This document shows positions 52,337 to 63,604 of a stretch of DNA of 64,000 bases, piece by piece; the first letter of the stretch is position 1, and each line of letters begins with the position of its first letter. The position numbers and the translations under genes were made by a program. The DNA is from Marinobacter nauticus (GTDB lineage Bacteria; Pseudomonadota; Gammaproteobacteria; Pseudomonadales; Oleiphilaceae). The notes beneath the pieces were generated by a model. It did not search any database, had not been told where the DNA came from, and saw nothing but the letters and a program-made list of their open reading frames with translations. Location: positions 1,054,001 through 1,118,000 of the forward strand of contig NZ_RBJB01000002.1 in NCBI RefSeq assembly GCF_003634635.1. Reading direction: 5' to 3'.

Positions 52337-53011
52337 TCAGCCTCGGTATCGACGAGGAGGCATGATCGCCGCCATCGCCAACCCGGCCAGAAAGCCGCCC
52401 AGGTGTGCCTCATTGGCCATGCGACCCACGCCAATCATCTCCGGCACTGGCGTAAAGCCAATGATCATCCACACCAGCGCAAAGGTCACGAGTGCCGGCG
52501 GGAATTGGAAACGCGGCAGTCTTCGCTGGCTCAACCAGCAATAACCGAGGATGCCGTACACCACCCCCGAGAGCCCGCCGAACAGCGGGCCGGACACCAG
52601 ATACTGTAGAAGATTGGACGCCAGACTGGTGGCCAGAAACAGTCCTACCAGCCGTGCCCGGCCGTCCATCCATTCGATCTGACTGCCCAGGAACCAGAGC
52701 ATCACCGAGTTGAAGATGATATGGGTCCAGCTGAAATGCAGGAAATCCGGCGTCAGCAGCCTCCAGACCTGGCCTCCCGAAAGGGTCATAGAGAGCGCTT
52801 CCAGGCGCCCGGCCAGTGTGCTGAAGGTATCCCAGCTGAACGGCCGGGGGTCGACAATCATCATAGCGGCGGCAAAATTGCTCTGCCCCATGCCGGTCAG
52901 CCATACCATCACCACGGCAACCACGATGACGCCAATGACAAAAGGAGCATGGCGGGGCGCAGGCTGCCAGCGGCCGCCAGGAGTGATCGGGGAAGACGAC
53001 GGACTATCCAA
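52337..53011 (-). CDS. Rhomboid-family intramembrane serine protease (GlpG-like)
   Basis: This 224-residue protein has about six membrane helices and rhomboid motifs: WRLLTPDFLHFSWTHIIFNSVMLWFLG, the catalytic Ser in GGLSGVVYGILGY and catalytic His in NEAHLGGFLAG. I place the start at TTG 53011 because GAGAGG stands five to six bases upstream and 16 bases separate it from the previous stop; the longer frame to 53155 overlaps the phosphoesterase gene. Substrates are unknown. Its stop is only four bases from the T run of the opposed small-RNA terminator. Confidence 0.85.
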   Translation of the reverse strand: MDSPSSSPITPGGRWQPAPRHAPFVIGVIVVAVVMVWLTGMGQSNFAAAMMIVDPRPFSWDTFSTLAGRLEALSMTLSGGQVWRLLTPDFLHFSWTHIIFNSVMLWFLGSQIEWMDGRARLVGLFLATSLASNLLQYLVSGPLFGGLSGVVYGILGYCWLSQRRLPRFQFPPALVTFALVWMIIGFTPVPEMIGVGRMANEAHLGGFLAGLAMAAIMPPRRYRG

Positions 53012-53027
53012 AACTACCTCTCTGGTG

Positions 53028-54041
53028 TTAGCGGGCGACACTATCTTCGCTGGTCGGGTAATCGGGCTGCTCCGGCCGGTCAACATCAACCCAGACAAAT
53101 TTGTCCGAAGAGAGCACTTTTTCCCCATCAAACCGATAGGCCACCAATTTGCCATACTTCACGGCGCTGAAATCAATACACGCCACATTGTGCTTGAGCG
53201 GAGCGGGGGCACCCTCCATCCAGTAATGCCCGACAAACACCGGCGGCGCGTCCAGTGGATAGGTAATCAGCTGCTTGCGCTCCTCCTCGCGCAAAGTCCT
53301 GCTGGCCACCTCCGGCGGCAGCGGATCCGGCTGAAACACCACATCTGCATAGGTTTGCGGGTCGTCTGCCCAGAACTTGGTACGGAAGAACTGCCGGACG
53401 TAGCCATCCCGGCCCGTAATGGACATCCCTTCCGGCAGGCGCAGGTCGGTTCCGCGCAACAGGGTATCCATCACCTGCCCGGCGAAGGATTCGATGGCCG
53501 CCGAGGCGTGCAGGAAATCTTCGTCGATACAGGCGCCGCCCTGGCTCTGGCGGAACTGATCAATCAGGGTCTGATCCCAGCAGGCATGCACCACGCGAAA
53601 GCCTTCCTCATCAATGAACAGCGGAATGCTGTAAAACCACTCCAGAAATTCGTTCCATTCATGTGGATACGCATCAAACTGCTCAAGGGTTTCCTTGATC
53701 AGCCGATCGTGGCGGGCATTGTGTTCCCTCAGAAACTTCTTGCCGCTGCCTGGCCGTGCCCGGGTGCAGTAACCCAGTGCGTTGTACTCGTGGTTGCCCA
53801 TGACAATTCGGGCAAAGCCGTGCTCCACCATGTCACGCACCAGGTGCAACGCTTCCCGGATTCTCGGCCCACGATCAATAATATCGCCGATAAAAATGGC
53901 CTGTCGGCTGGGGTGCTGGTAAATGCCGTTCCGCTTCCGATACCCCATCTGCTCCAGCAATCGCTCCAGGGTATGGGCGCAGCCGTGGATGTCACCAATA
54001 ACGTCGTAGCCGCGATGTGCGGTTGTCTTGATTGCCGCCAT
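53028..54041 (-). CDS. Metallophosphoesterase (calcineurin-like, PrpE/ApaH-related)
   Basis: This 337-residue protein has the metal-binding motifs of the family: YDVIGDIHGCAHTLERLL, FIGDIIDRGPRIREAL, IVMGNHEYNALGY and the late VFVGHYW. It probably hydrolyses phosphoesters such as Ap4A or phosphoproteins; the substrate is unknown. I prefer ATG 54041 over TTG 54047. It lies three bases after nadK in the same direction and upstream of the rhomboid gene. Confidence 0.88.
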   Translation of the reverse strand: MAAIKTTAHRGYDVIGDIHGCAHTLERLLEQMGYRKRNGIYQHPSRQAIFIGDIIDRGPRIREALHLVRDMVEHGFARIVMGNHEYNALGYCTRARPGSGKKFLREHNARHDRLIKETLEQFDAYPHEWNEFLEWFYSIPLFIDEEGFRVVHACWDQTLIDQFRQSQGGACIDEDFLHASAAIESFAGQVMDTLLRGTDLRLPEGMSITGRDGYVRQFFRTKFWADDPQTYADVVFQPDPLPPEVASRTLREEERKQLITYPLDAPPVFVGHYWMEGAPAPLKHNVACIDFSAVKYGKLVAYRFDGEKVLSSDKFVWVDVDRPEQPDYPTSEDSVAR

Positions 54042-54043
54042 GA

Positions 54044-54928
54044 TCAACTCGCTGCTATTTCGCTTGCCCAGCCCAGCTTGTCCCGGCAGGTCGCGTAAAA
54101 ATTGTGATCGGTGGGATGAATCAGACGGATCTTGAATGGTTTTTTGGTGATTCTGATGATATCCCCCGGGGCACAGGCAATGTTCATCTGACCATCGAAG
54201 CTGACCTGTGGATAGGTCTCATTGGTTTCGCCGATCACCAGTTTGATTTCGCTTTTGCCATCCACCACGATCGGCCGACTGCTCAGGGTGTGGGGGAACA
54301 TGGGCACCAGCACCACCGCATCCAGCTTCGGATGCATGATCGGACCACCAGCCGACAGCGAATAGGCCGTGGAGCCGGTGGGCGTCGCCACAATCAAACC
54401 ATCTGAACGCTGGCTGTAGACGAAATGACCGTCGATAAACAGGTCAAAGCCAATCATCCGCGTGGATTTGCCCGGGTGCAGAACCACGTCGTTCAATGCC
54501 GAGCCATACCCCAATGGCTGGCCATTACGCTCAACATGGCCATCCAGCAAAAACCGGGATTCTTCGATGTAATCGCCCTCAAGAACCCGGGCCAGGCGCT
54601 CTTCAAGATCTGACGGCGAGATATCGGTCAGAAATCCCAGTCGACCGCGGTTCACGCCAAGAATCGGAATCTTGGACTTGGCCAACTCCCTGGCGGCGCC
54701 CAGCAGGCTACCATCACCCCCGACCACGATCACCAGATCACAGATCTCACCCAGGAGCTTCTTGCTGGCCACCTGCAGACCATGACCAGGAATCATGGTG
54801 GAAGTGTCTTCCTCGATGATCACATGGTAATTGTTGGCGGTAAGGTACTGCTTGAGCTGCCGTAAAGACTCCACCACCTTGACGCTGCCCATGCGCCCGA
54901 CGATGCCGATATTCCTGAACTGGTCCAT
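54044..54928 (-). CDS. nadK: NAD kinase
   Basis: This 294-residue enzyme makes NADP from NAD and ATP. The catalytic GGDGSLLGAAR motif and the later family stretch YSLSAGGPIMHPKLDAVVLVPMFPHTL are clear, along with NRGRLGFLTDI. The start at 54928 (MDQFRNIGIVGR) fits the family; the frame continues to 55048 without conserved sequence. It is the first gene of a run with the phosphoesterase and rhomboid genes. Confidence 0.96.
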   Translation of the reverse strand: MDQFRNIGIVGRMGSVKVVESLRQLKQYLTANNYHVIIEEDTSTMIPGHGLQVASKKLLGEICDLVIVVGGDGSLLGAARELAKSKIPILGVNRGRLGFLTDISPSDLEERLARVLEGDYIEESRFLLDGHVERNGQPLGYGSALNDVVLHPGKSTRMIGFDLFIDGHFVYSQRSDGLIVATPTGSTAYSLSAGGPIMHPKLDAVVLVPMFPHTLSSRPIVVDGKSEIKLVIGETNETYPQVSFDGQMNIACAPGDIIRITKKPFKIRLIHPTDHNFYATCRDKLGWASEIAAS

Positions 54929-55004
54929 GAAGTGTCCCGTGGTCTCTGAATGAAACAGGAAACAGTTTAACGAAACTCGGGCAGATTCTGAAAAAAGATA
55001 CCGA

Positions 55005-56240
55005 TCAGGCCTTGTGCTGGTCGCAGCGGTCGTCCTGTCCGGGCTCAAATTCGGCAGGCTGGGTCACGCGCATGATGGGCTCGCCACAGGCTTTGCCTTC
55101 GTCATCAACATGTTTGCATACGGGGTGTTCGTAATGGGCAAGCCATTCCCGATAGGCAGGCTCATTCATACCACAGCGCTCTGCGGCATAGGCCAGCGGG
55201 TTTCCGAAGTAAGTGTCGATGTCTTCGTAGGGCAAAGTAATATGCCCGACACCAGGGTGATAGGCCACCAGGAATACCGCCTGGGTGCGCAGCTGCTCCA
55301 GCAGGGAATCTTCCGGAGGCTGGCGATGGCGGAGTTCATGGTTCTCCTGCTCCAGAGCCACGATTTTGTCGTCCCGCAATTCCAGCTCCCGCTGTTTGCG
55401 CTCCAACTGTTCCCGCAACAACACCGTCTCGGCATTGGCGTTGGCATCTTCCCTGCCTTGCCCGGCACTGCCCTCCGCCATTTTCTCCTGCATGCTCAGG
55501 TATTGCTCATTGCGCTGGGACAGGCGTTTTTTCAATTGCTCGTTGGTCAGTTTCAGGCGTTCGTGTCGCTGCTCCAGGTCCACCAGCTCACTGCGCAGCC
55601 CCTGCATTTCATTGCGATGCTCACGCTGAAGGTCAGCCAGTGAATCCCGATGGACGCTCTGGAGCGTCTTGATTCTGAGCCGTTGCTCGCGGAGGACCTG
55701 AGCCAGACGCGCGCGGTCACGGCTACCATCGTCACTATTCGATTGCGGGGTCGGGGCCGTGAGTACCGGGATATTCTCTTCTTCGGGCTCGATCTTCTGA
55801 AAACGGAGAGTATTGGCGTCAACCGCCTTGCGAATGGCCTGAAAATGGTTGTTGCCGGGGGTCATGTCCGGGTCCCAGAGTTCATTGGCAAACTCCGGAT
55901 CCGGACACTGACTACGACACACCAGCCTGATAGGGCCGCCCCCCATGTTGGGGCCTTTGGCGCCCTGCTCTGCCAGAGCTTCAATGGGGACATTCCAGTG
56001 GCTGTCTGCGCGCCCCTCCTCATCAAACCAGATGCGGAAGAACACCAGAGAACGCACATTCAGATCGGAGCTGAGATTGACGAGAACCGCCCGGACATCA
56101 GTTTCGGCCAGGTCTGACAGACCGACATAGCCATCCAGGAAAGCGCCAAATTCCGACAGCCTCATCTGCCGGGCAACCTGGCTACCGTCCATAAAAAATA
56201 CCGCCGAATAACCTTCAGCGGCCTGGCTGGCATTTACCAT
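55005..56240 (-). CDS. Coiled-coil protein of unknown function upstream of nadK
   Basis: This 411-residue protein has a folded N-terminal part (about 1-165; GYSAVFFMDGSQVARQMRLSEFG, FRIWFDEEGR), a long coiled coil (185-310; rich in Arg, Gln, Glu and Leu), and a C-terminal domain with EQLRTQAVFLVAYHPGVGHITLP and a Cys/His set (PVCKH, ACGEP, DRCDQH) that could bind zinc. ATG 56240 is preceded by GGAGAAGG. I recognise no named family. It lies next to nadK as similar proteins do in related bacteria. The architecture suggests a scaffold with a metal-binding tail. Confidence 0.78.
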   Translation of the reverse strand: MVNASQAAEGYSAVFFMDGSQVARQMRLSEFGAFLDGYVGLSDLAETDVRAVLVNLSSDLNVRSLVFFRIWFDEEGRADSHWNVPIEALAEQGAKGPNMGGGPIRLVCRSQCPDPEFANELWDPDMTPGNNHFQAIRKAVDANTLRFQKIEPEEENIPVLTAPTPQSNSDDGSRDRARLAQVLREQRLRIKTLQSVHRDSLADLQREHRNEMQGLRSELVDLEQRHERLKLTNEQLKKRLSQRNEQYLSMQEKMAEGSAGQGREDANANAETVLLREQLERKQRELELRDDKIVALEQENHELRHRQPPEDSLLEQLRTQAVFLVAYHPGVGHITLPYEDIDTYFGNPLAYAAERCGMNEPAYREWLAHYEHPVCKHVDDEGKACGEPIMRVTQPAEFEPGQDDRCDQHKA

Positions 56241-56373
56241 CAACCTTCTCCGTGCCCCGGGAATCTCAGTTCCGGACGCTCGCCAGCGCCCTTTGGTTCC
56301 AATTCAAACACTTTCCGACATAGTCTAGCCAGACAAGTGCCGAAGCACAGAGAAAAACTGCAACGATTTGTGA

Positions 56374-58455
<2,082 letters not shown>

Positions 58456-58473
58456 TCAGGTATCGGGACATCC

Positions 58474-58490
58474 GCCCATTTGTTATGGGC
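58474..58490. promoter_or_regulatory. Inverted repeat between fadH and araC-type gene
   Basis: GCCCAT-N5-ATGGGC is a perfect 17-base palindrome in the 135-base divergent gap, 37 bases upstream of the fadH start. It is a good candidate operator for fadH or the AraC-type regulator. The regulator that binds is unknown. Confidence 0.4.
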
Positions 58491-58572
58491 ATAACACTAC
58501 CGACCCTGCTCTGCGCCAACAATATCCAAAAATAACATTTGATTATCCCTGAACAACATCAATAATAGGCCC

Positions 58573-59619
58573 ATGATCAAATCCCGAACGCCGGCCCGGA
58601 ATGCTCTGGGCGATATCAGCCTGCTCTACGTGTCCGTACTACTGCGGGCCGTTGCTGCCGAAGGTGGAGATGCGGAACAGCTGAAAGCACGGTTCCATCT
58701 GAGCGCTCCGGAACAGGCAGCCGTCGATGCCCGTATCAGCATCCCCAGATTCATGCGACTGGGCCACGCCGCTATCAAAGCCACGGGGAATCCGGCGCTG
58801 GGGCTGCGCATGGGGGCGCTGTCACGCCCGGTCGACGCCGGCATCGCGGGGTTCGCCGCCGAAACCGCCGGGACAGTCGCCGGGGCACTTGAATTGCTGG
58901 TGCGATATTCACTCCTCACCAGCCATAATTCCCGCGGGGCTCCCAGCTTTCAGCGCGCAATGAAAACCGTGAGCTTCTATTCCATTCGCCCCTACAACCA
59001 ATACAACTATTTTGTCGTGGATTCTGTGCTGGCCGCCTGGACCCAACTGATTCGACACATGACTGGCCGCTACGATGTACTGGAGCGTGTCCGGATTGAG
59101 TACCCATCAATTGGCCAGGACGACCTGTTCGAGAGCTGGTTCCGATGCCCTGTGGAATTCGGGGCTCCGACAAACGATATCCGGATCAAGGCTTCAATCT
59201 GGGAACTGGTACCGGCACAGGCCCAGAGAGGCATGAATGAGAAACTGGTGAACCTGTGCGAACAGGAACTGCAGCGGATCCAGCGAGGGTGGAGAATTAC
59301 CGATCGCGCTCGCCATCACATGGCGCCATTACTGGTGGGTGGCAAGGTGTCGGTGGACGTTCTGGCCGCAAAAATGGGCCTGACGCCCTGGACACTGCAA
59401 CGACAGCTGGCCGAAGAAGGCAGTGGATTCCGGCAATTACTGGACACTACCCGCCAACAACTGGCCTGGGATTACTTGAAGGAAACCGACAGCTCGCTGG
59501 CAGAAATTGCCTGGCTGCTCGGCTTTGCCAACCCTCCGGCATTTCACAAGGCATACCAGCGATGGCATGGCATCAGCCCGGGCGAACATCGAAAGATTCT
59601 GAGGATCAGGAAAAACTGA
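58573..59619 (+). CDS. AraC-family regulator (OruR-like), divergent to fadH
   Basis: This 348-residue protein has an N-terminal effector domain typical of OruR/ArgR-type AraC members (ISIPRFMRLGHAAIKATGNPALGLRMG) and a C-terminal double helix-turn-helix (VDVLAAKMGLTPWTLQRQLAEEG, LAEIAWLLGFANPPAFHKAYQRWHGISPGEHR). It is divergent to fadH, so control of fatty acid oxidation genes is a reasonable inference. The inducer is unknown. Confidence 0.9.
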   Translation: MIKSRTPARNALGDISLLYVSVLLRAVAAEGGDAEQLKARFHLSAPEQAAVDARISIPRFMRLGHAAIKATGNPALGLRMGALSRPVDAGIAGFAAETAGTVAGALELLVRYSLLTSHNSRGAPSFQRAMKTVSFYSIRPYNQYNYFVVDSVLAAWTQLIRHMTGRYDVLERVRIEYPSIGQDDLFESWFRCPVEFGAPTNDIRIKASIWELVPAQAQRGMNEKLVNLCEQELQRIQRGWRITDRARHHMAPLLVGGKVSVDVLAAKMGLTPWTLQRQLAEEGSGFRQLLDTTRQQLAWDYLKETDSSLAEIAWLLGFANPPAFHKAYQRWHGISPGEHRKILRIRKN

Positions 59620-59642
59620 GAAGACTTAAGGGGAGGTGAAAA

Positions 59643-59719
59643 TGGCGGAGCGGACGGGACTCGAACCCGCGACCCCCGGCGTGACAGGCCGGTATTCTAA
59701 CCAACTGAACTACCGCTCC
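59643..59719 (-). tRNA. tRNA-Asp(GTC)
   Basis: The 77-base minus-strand sequence folds as a full cloverleaf: acceptor GGAGCGG/CCGCTCC, D loop AGTTGGTTAGA, anticodon loop CTGTCAC with GTC (complement of 59673-59675), T loop TTCGAGT, discriminator G and encoded CCA. A consensus promoter lies upstream. Confidence 0.97.
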
Positions 59720-59768
59720 GCGTAGCTGCCTGAGCTGTCTTGCGACTGCTCTGTGACAACGAGGGCGC

Positions 59769-59796
59769 ATTATAAAGAGGCCCTCGTTTATGTCAA
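59769..59796 (-). promoter_or_regulatory. Consensus promoter of tRNA-Asp
   Basis: On the minus strand TTGACA and TATAAT are both perfect and are separated by 16 bases. The discriminator region is GC-rich (GCGCCC), as in stringently controlled stable-RNA promoters. Confidence 0.85.
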
Positions 59797-59837
59797 CGAT
59801 TTTCCCAAACTTTTTTCAGATTTGCCTGAATCGCCAC

Positions 59838-60869
59838 TTACATGGCATCAACCATTGCATCCTTGCCTTGGGCGGTCTTGCGGTATTCAATCGGTGTCAT
59901 GCCAGACCAGCGTTTGAACGCCCGATAAAACGTACTGGGTTCTGAAAAGCCGGTCAGGTAGACAATTTCATCAATGGATTCATCGGTGGTGGCCAGTAGC
60001 TGCCGTGCAAGACGGTAGCGGAAATCCGCCAATACCTGATTAAAACTGGTTTCGGCTTCGGTCAGCCGGGTTCGCAGGGTCCGAGGCTTGATCCCCAAAC
60101 GCTCAGCCACGGCATCAAGCGTGACTTCGCCGCTATCGAGCAATTCCGCGATGATGCGCTCCACCTGGCCAACAATGTCCTTCTTCTCGAGCCGGGCCAC
60201 CTGCTCACTGGCGAATCGTTCATGCAGGGCCAACAGTTCGGGTTCCGCATGAGGCGATGCATGGGACAGCAATTCGGCGGGGAAATAAAGCCGGTTCTCC
60301 TCAGCACCGAACACCACGTCACAACCCAACACCTCACGAACATGGTCCTGACCCTGCTCCCGATCATGCTCGAACTCAATCCGGGATGGGTAGAAATTGC
60401 CGTCGGTAATGGATTTGAAAAAGGTAATCAGGCCTTGAACAAAACACTCATTGAAGTGTTTCAGACGGCGAACATCGTCTGAGGCGGTATCCAGAACCAT
60501 GCAGGCTTCATCGCCAGCCACGAAAAAATCCGTGTTGGCGGCATCGCTGAGCAAGCGCTGATAATTCTGGGCGCGGCGCAACCCCTCGCCAAACGTCGGA
60601 CTACTCAGAAACAGGTATTCCAGTACCTGCCCCTTGTAGGCGGGGAGCAATGGCCCAAGGTGCAAACCAACGTCGGGGTCACCGGATACATCCTCCACCG
60701 CCTGCCAGAAATAGAGCTGGGCGCTGTGGGGAGTCCTTAGCTGATCCGTGTATACGTACTGCTCGTTAACGCCAAGGCGGCTGAAGATGGCGTCGGTATC
60801 AATACCTCTTCGCTTCATCGCCTCGTATATCAGGCGCAGCATCACGCCTGCATCACGTAGTTCCTGCAT
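59838..60869 (-). CDS. AraC-family regulator
   Basis: This 343-residue protein has the same layout as the OruR group: N-terminal effector domain (LRLIYEAMKRRGIDTDAIFSRLG, WQAVEDVSGDPDVGLHLG) and C-terminal DNA-binding domain (VTLDAVAERLGIKPRTLRTRLTEAE, IDEIVYLTGFSEPSTFYRAFKRWSGMTPIEYR). It is divergent to a MaoC-type hydratase gene and may regulate it. The two AraC regulators here flank the tRNA and are only distantly alike. Confidence 0.9.
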   Translation of the reverse strand: MQELRDAGVMLRLIYEAMKRRGIDTDAIFSRLGVNEQYVYTDQLRTPHSAQLYFWQAVEDVSGDPDVGLHLGPLLPAYKGQVLEYLFLSSPTFGEGLRRAQNYQRLLSDAANTDFFVAGDEACMVLDTASDDVRRLKHFNECFVQGLITFFKSITDGNFYPSRIEFEHDREQGQDHVREVLGCDVVFGAEENRLYFPAELLSHASPHAEPELLALHERFASEQVARLEKKDIVGQVERIIAELLDSGEVTLDAVAERLGIKPRTLRTRLTEAETSFNQVLADFRYRLARQLLATTDESIDEIVYLTGFSEPSTFYRAFKRWSGMTPIEYRKTAQGKDAMVDAM

Positions 60870-61105
60870 AGTATCCCGCTTTTTTATTTATTGGTTACTA
60901 CTTTGACCCGCCGGACAGGGCCCGGAGCACGCCAGGTCAATGCCAGATCTGGCCGGGTTTGCCAGACTTTCGTCGTACATTAGAGCATATCAGGCCACAT
61001 ACGCACAGTTGTACCAGAAATTGGCAACGCCCAATATAAAATCACATTGCCATCAAGACATGCACATGGATGCCGGCCCCGGGGCCGACCAAGGAGAACG
61101 CTACG

Positions 61106-61981
61106 ATGTCCGCGCCACTGGTTTATCACCACACGCCCCCTGCCCTCTTGCCTCTGTACGGTAAGGCACTGCTGCCGAAATCCGGAAAGAACCACCCCCA
61201 AGCGGTGCAGATTCCGAGGCTGGAGGCCAGTCTTCTGGGCGTTACAACGGACTCTCCCGCGCTCCGCGATTATATGAAAGTCTGCAGTTTTCAGCCGGGA
61301 ACCCGCGTGCCAGTGACCTGGCCGCATATCCTGGCGTTCCCCCTGCACCTTAAACTGCTCACCGAACCCGCATTCCCGCTGCCGTTGCTGGGGTTGGTCC
61401 ACCTGAGAAACAGCATCACCCAGCATCGCCCTCTGGCCGCAGGCGAAAATCTGGACCTCAAGGTTATCCTCGATAACCAGAAACGCACCGACCGGGGCCT
61501 GGAGTTTGACCTGGTTACGGAAGCGAGAGCCTCAGGACGCCTGATCTGGGAGGAAGTCAGTACCAACCTGTTCCGGATAACCAACGGCCCCGGTAAAACC
61601 AGCACCAAACCGAAACCGGAGCTGGAAACCTACCCATTCTCCGAAGCGATCAAGGCCCCGGAAAACCTGGGCCGGCAATACGCCAAAGTCTCGGGGGATC
61701 GAAACCCAATCCACATGCACGCCCTGAGCGCCAGAGCCTTCGGTTTTCCACGGGCCATTGCCCATGGCATGTGGAGCAAAGCACGGGCACTGGCGCTGCT
61801 GGAGAACCAGAAGGGCTGGAAGGATGGCCCGGTGCGGGCCAGTTGCCAGTTCAAGAAACCCCTGCTACTGCCGGGAAACGCGATGCTGAACTGGCAGACA
61901 GGAAAAGATGGCTGGGATTTCCAGTTACTGAATGCGAAAGGCGATGCCCCGCACCTGACCGGGCGCATCGACTGGCTGTAG
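61106..61981 (+). CDS. MaoC-type acyl dehydratase
   Basis: This 291-residue hot-dog-fold protein probably hydrates or dehydrates acyl-CoA or acyl-ACP. The C-terminal MaoC motif YAKVSGDRNPIHMHALSARAFGFPRAIAHGMW is clear, with the catalytic Asp and His. The N-terminal half looks like a second, degenerate hot-dog domain. I chose ATG 61106 (MSAPLVYHH) with AAGGAG upstream, not the frame start at 61070. Its stop lies four bases from the convergent kinase gene. Confidence 0.87.
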   Translation: MSAPLVYHHTPPALLPLYGKALLPKSGKNHPQAVQIPRLEASLLGVTTDSPALRDYMKVCSFQPGTRVPVTWPHILAFPLHLKLLTEPAFPLPLLGLVHLRNSITQHRPLAAGENLDLKVILDNQKRTDRGLEFDLVTEARASGRLIWEEVSTNLFRITNGPGKTSTKPKPELETYPFSEAIKAPENLGRQYAKVSGDRNPIHMHALSARAFGFPRAIAHGMWSKARALALLENQKGWKDGPVRASCQFKKPLLLPGNAMLNWQTGKDGWDFQLLNAKGDAPHLTGRIDWL

Positions 61982-61984
61982 CGC

Positions 61985-63553
61985 TTATTCCTCCGGAGCG
62001 CAGACCTCTACTTCTGCTCCGGAAACAGGCAGGGTGAACCAGAAACAAGCGCCGCCATCTTCCGGTCGCTCGTATCCGATTTCGCCGCCCTGAGCCTGAA
62101 TCAGGGAGCGGCAGGTGGCCAATCCGATACCCATACCCTCGTCTTTGGTGGTATGAAACGGATGAAACAGCTTCTCTTCGGCTTCTTCGGCGACTCCGAT
62201 GCCATGGTCCCGCACCTGAACCCGGACACAGTGGTCGCCACAACGGCGGGCACTCACTTCAACCGGCGTTGCCGCGCCGGCACTGCGGGTGGCTTCCAGG
62301 GCATTGCGTATCAGGTTCAGGGCGACCTGCTGCACCTGTATGGGGTCCGCCAGCACATCCGGCAGCGAATCCTCTACCTGCACCTCGATGCCACCTTCGT
62401 TGTTGCGCATGTCGACTTCGGCAAACTGGCGGGTATCCTCCAGCAAACCGGGAACCGAGAGTATTTCCTTACCGGTGGCGGGCTTTTTCATGAATCGCCG
62501 GATCCGGCGGATGATTTCGCTGGCGCGATGGGACTGAGCCTCGACCTTGTCCAGGGTTTCCTGCAGCAAACCCAGGTCGGGTTGCTCCTTGCCCATCATA
62601 CGCTTGGCCACTCGGGCGTAATTGGTGATTGCCGTCAGTGGCTGATTGACTTCATGGGCAAATCCCGCCGCCATCTCGCCCATGGTGCTCAAACGGGAGG
62701 TGTGGGCCAGCTGATCCCGCTGCTCCTGAACCATGGCCCGGGCATCCTCCAGTGCCTGCTCGTTTTCCAGCTCGGTGGTGATATCCCGGAACACCACCAC
62801 CGCGCCGTGGAGTTCTTCGTCATCCAGCTTTGGCGTTGAGCGATACTCCGCGGGGAAACCGGAACCGTCGGCCCGTAGCATACGGATATCTCGCTGGTTC
62901 TCGGCCACGCCTTGCCGGCAGGTAGCCATTACCGGCAGGTTGTCTTCCGAATCTGACGCGGTCGAAAAATGCAGATCAAAAAAGCTCTTGCCGATCAGGT
63001 CTTCAACCGGGCAGCCCATGATCATGCCCGCAGCGGGATTGGCGAATTCAATGATGCCATTCTCGTCGAGGCCGTAGATGCCCTCGCTGATGGAATTGAG
63101 AATCCGGGCCTGATCACCCTGGAGTTCGCGGTTCCGGGCCTGCAATTCACGCTCAAGGCGAATCACCTGGGCATGGGTTTTCACCCGCGCAATCACTTCC
63201 TGGGACTGAAACGGCTTGGAAATGTAATCCGCGCCGCCAAGAGAAAAACCTTTTACCTTGGCCTGCAGATCATCCAGTGCCGACAGAAACACCACCGCGC
63301 AGTCGGCCGTTTGCGGGTCGGCTTTCAGGCGCTCGCAGACCTCATAGCCGTCCATTTCCGGCATCATGATATCCAGAAGGATGACTTCAGGGTGGTGTCG
63401 GTGGGCAAGGTCCAGTGCTTTCTCGCCTTCGTTGGCGATCAGCAAACGGTAGCCTTTGTCTTTCAGGGTCTCGTAGAGGACCTTCAGGTTCTGCGGGTTG
63501 TCGTCCACCAACAGAACCGTCACCTCGGAGTTCTCACTGACAGTTTCAGTCAT
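61985..63553 (-). CDS. Hybrid sensor: receiver-PAS-histidine kinase
   Basis: This 522-residue protein starts with a receiver domain (VLLVDDNPQN, phospho-acceptor Asp61 in VILLDIMMPEMDG, FLSAL, SKPF), followed by a PAS domain (about 145-262; GIYGLDENGIIEFANPAAGMIMG), a kinase core with phospho-acceptor His300 in GFAHEVNQPLTAITNYARV, and an ATPase domain (NLIRNALEAT, VRDHGIGV, GMGIGLATCRSLI). There are no membrane helices, so it is cytoplasmic. It lies 51 bases after a FixJ-like regulator and probably signals to it. The stimulus is unknown. Confidence 0.92.
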   Translation of the reverse strand: MTETVSENSEVTVLLVDDNPQNLKVLYETLKDKGYRLLIANEGEKALDLAHRHHPEVILLDIMMPEMDGYEVCERLKADPQTADCAVVFLSALDDLQAKVKGFSLGGADYISKPFQSQEVIARVKTHAQVIRLERELQARNRELQGDQARILNSISEGIYGLDENGIIEFANPAAGMIMGCPVEDLIGKSFFDLHFSTASDSEDNLPVMATCRQGVAENQRDIRMLRADGSGFPAEYRSTPKLDDEELHGAVVVFRDITTELENEQALEDARAMVQEQRDQLAHTSRLSTMGEMAAGFAHEVNQPLTAITNYARVAKRMMGKEQPDLGLLQETLDKVEAQSHRASEIIRRIRRFMKKPATGKEILSVPGLLEDTRQFAEVDMRNNEGGIEVQVEDSLPDVLADPIQVQQVALNLIRNALEATRSAGAATPVEVSARRCGDHCVRVQVRDHGIGVAEEAEEKLFHPFHTTKDEGMGIGLATCRSLIQAQGGEIGYERPEDGGACFWFTLPVSGAEVEVCAPEE

Positions 63554-63604
63554 AGAAATACGGCCGGTTAAAAACGTTCGGACATGATGACGGTGCCGGC
63601 CGTC

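Noticed and set aside
52221-52544. Rightward 107-codon frame over the Fur box and rhomboid gene
   Set aside because: It begins inside the Fur box without a ribosome site, crosses the terminator and then lies opposite the rhomboid gene.
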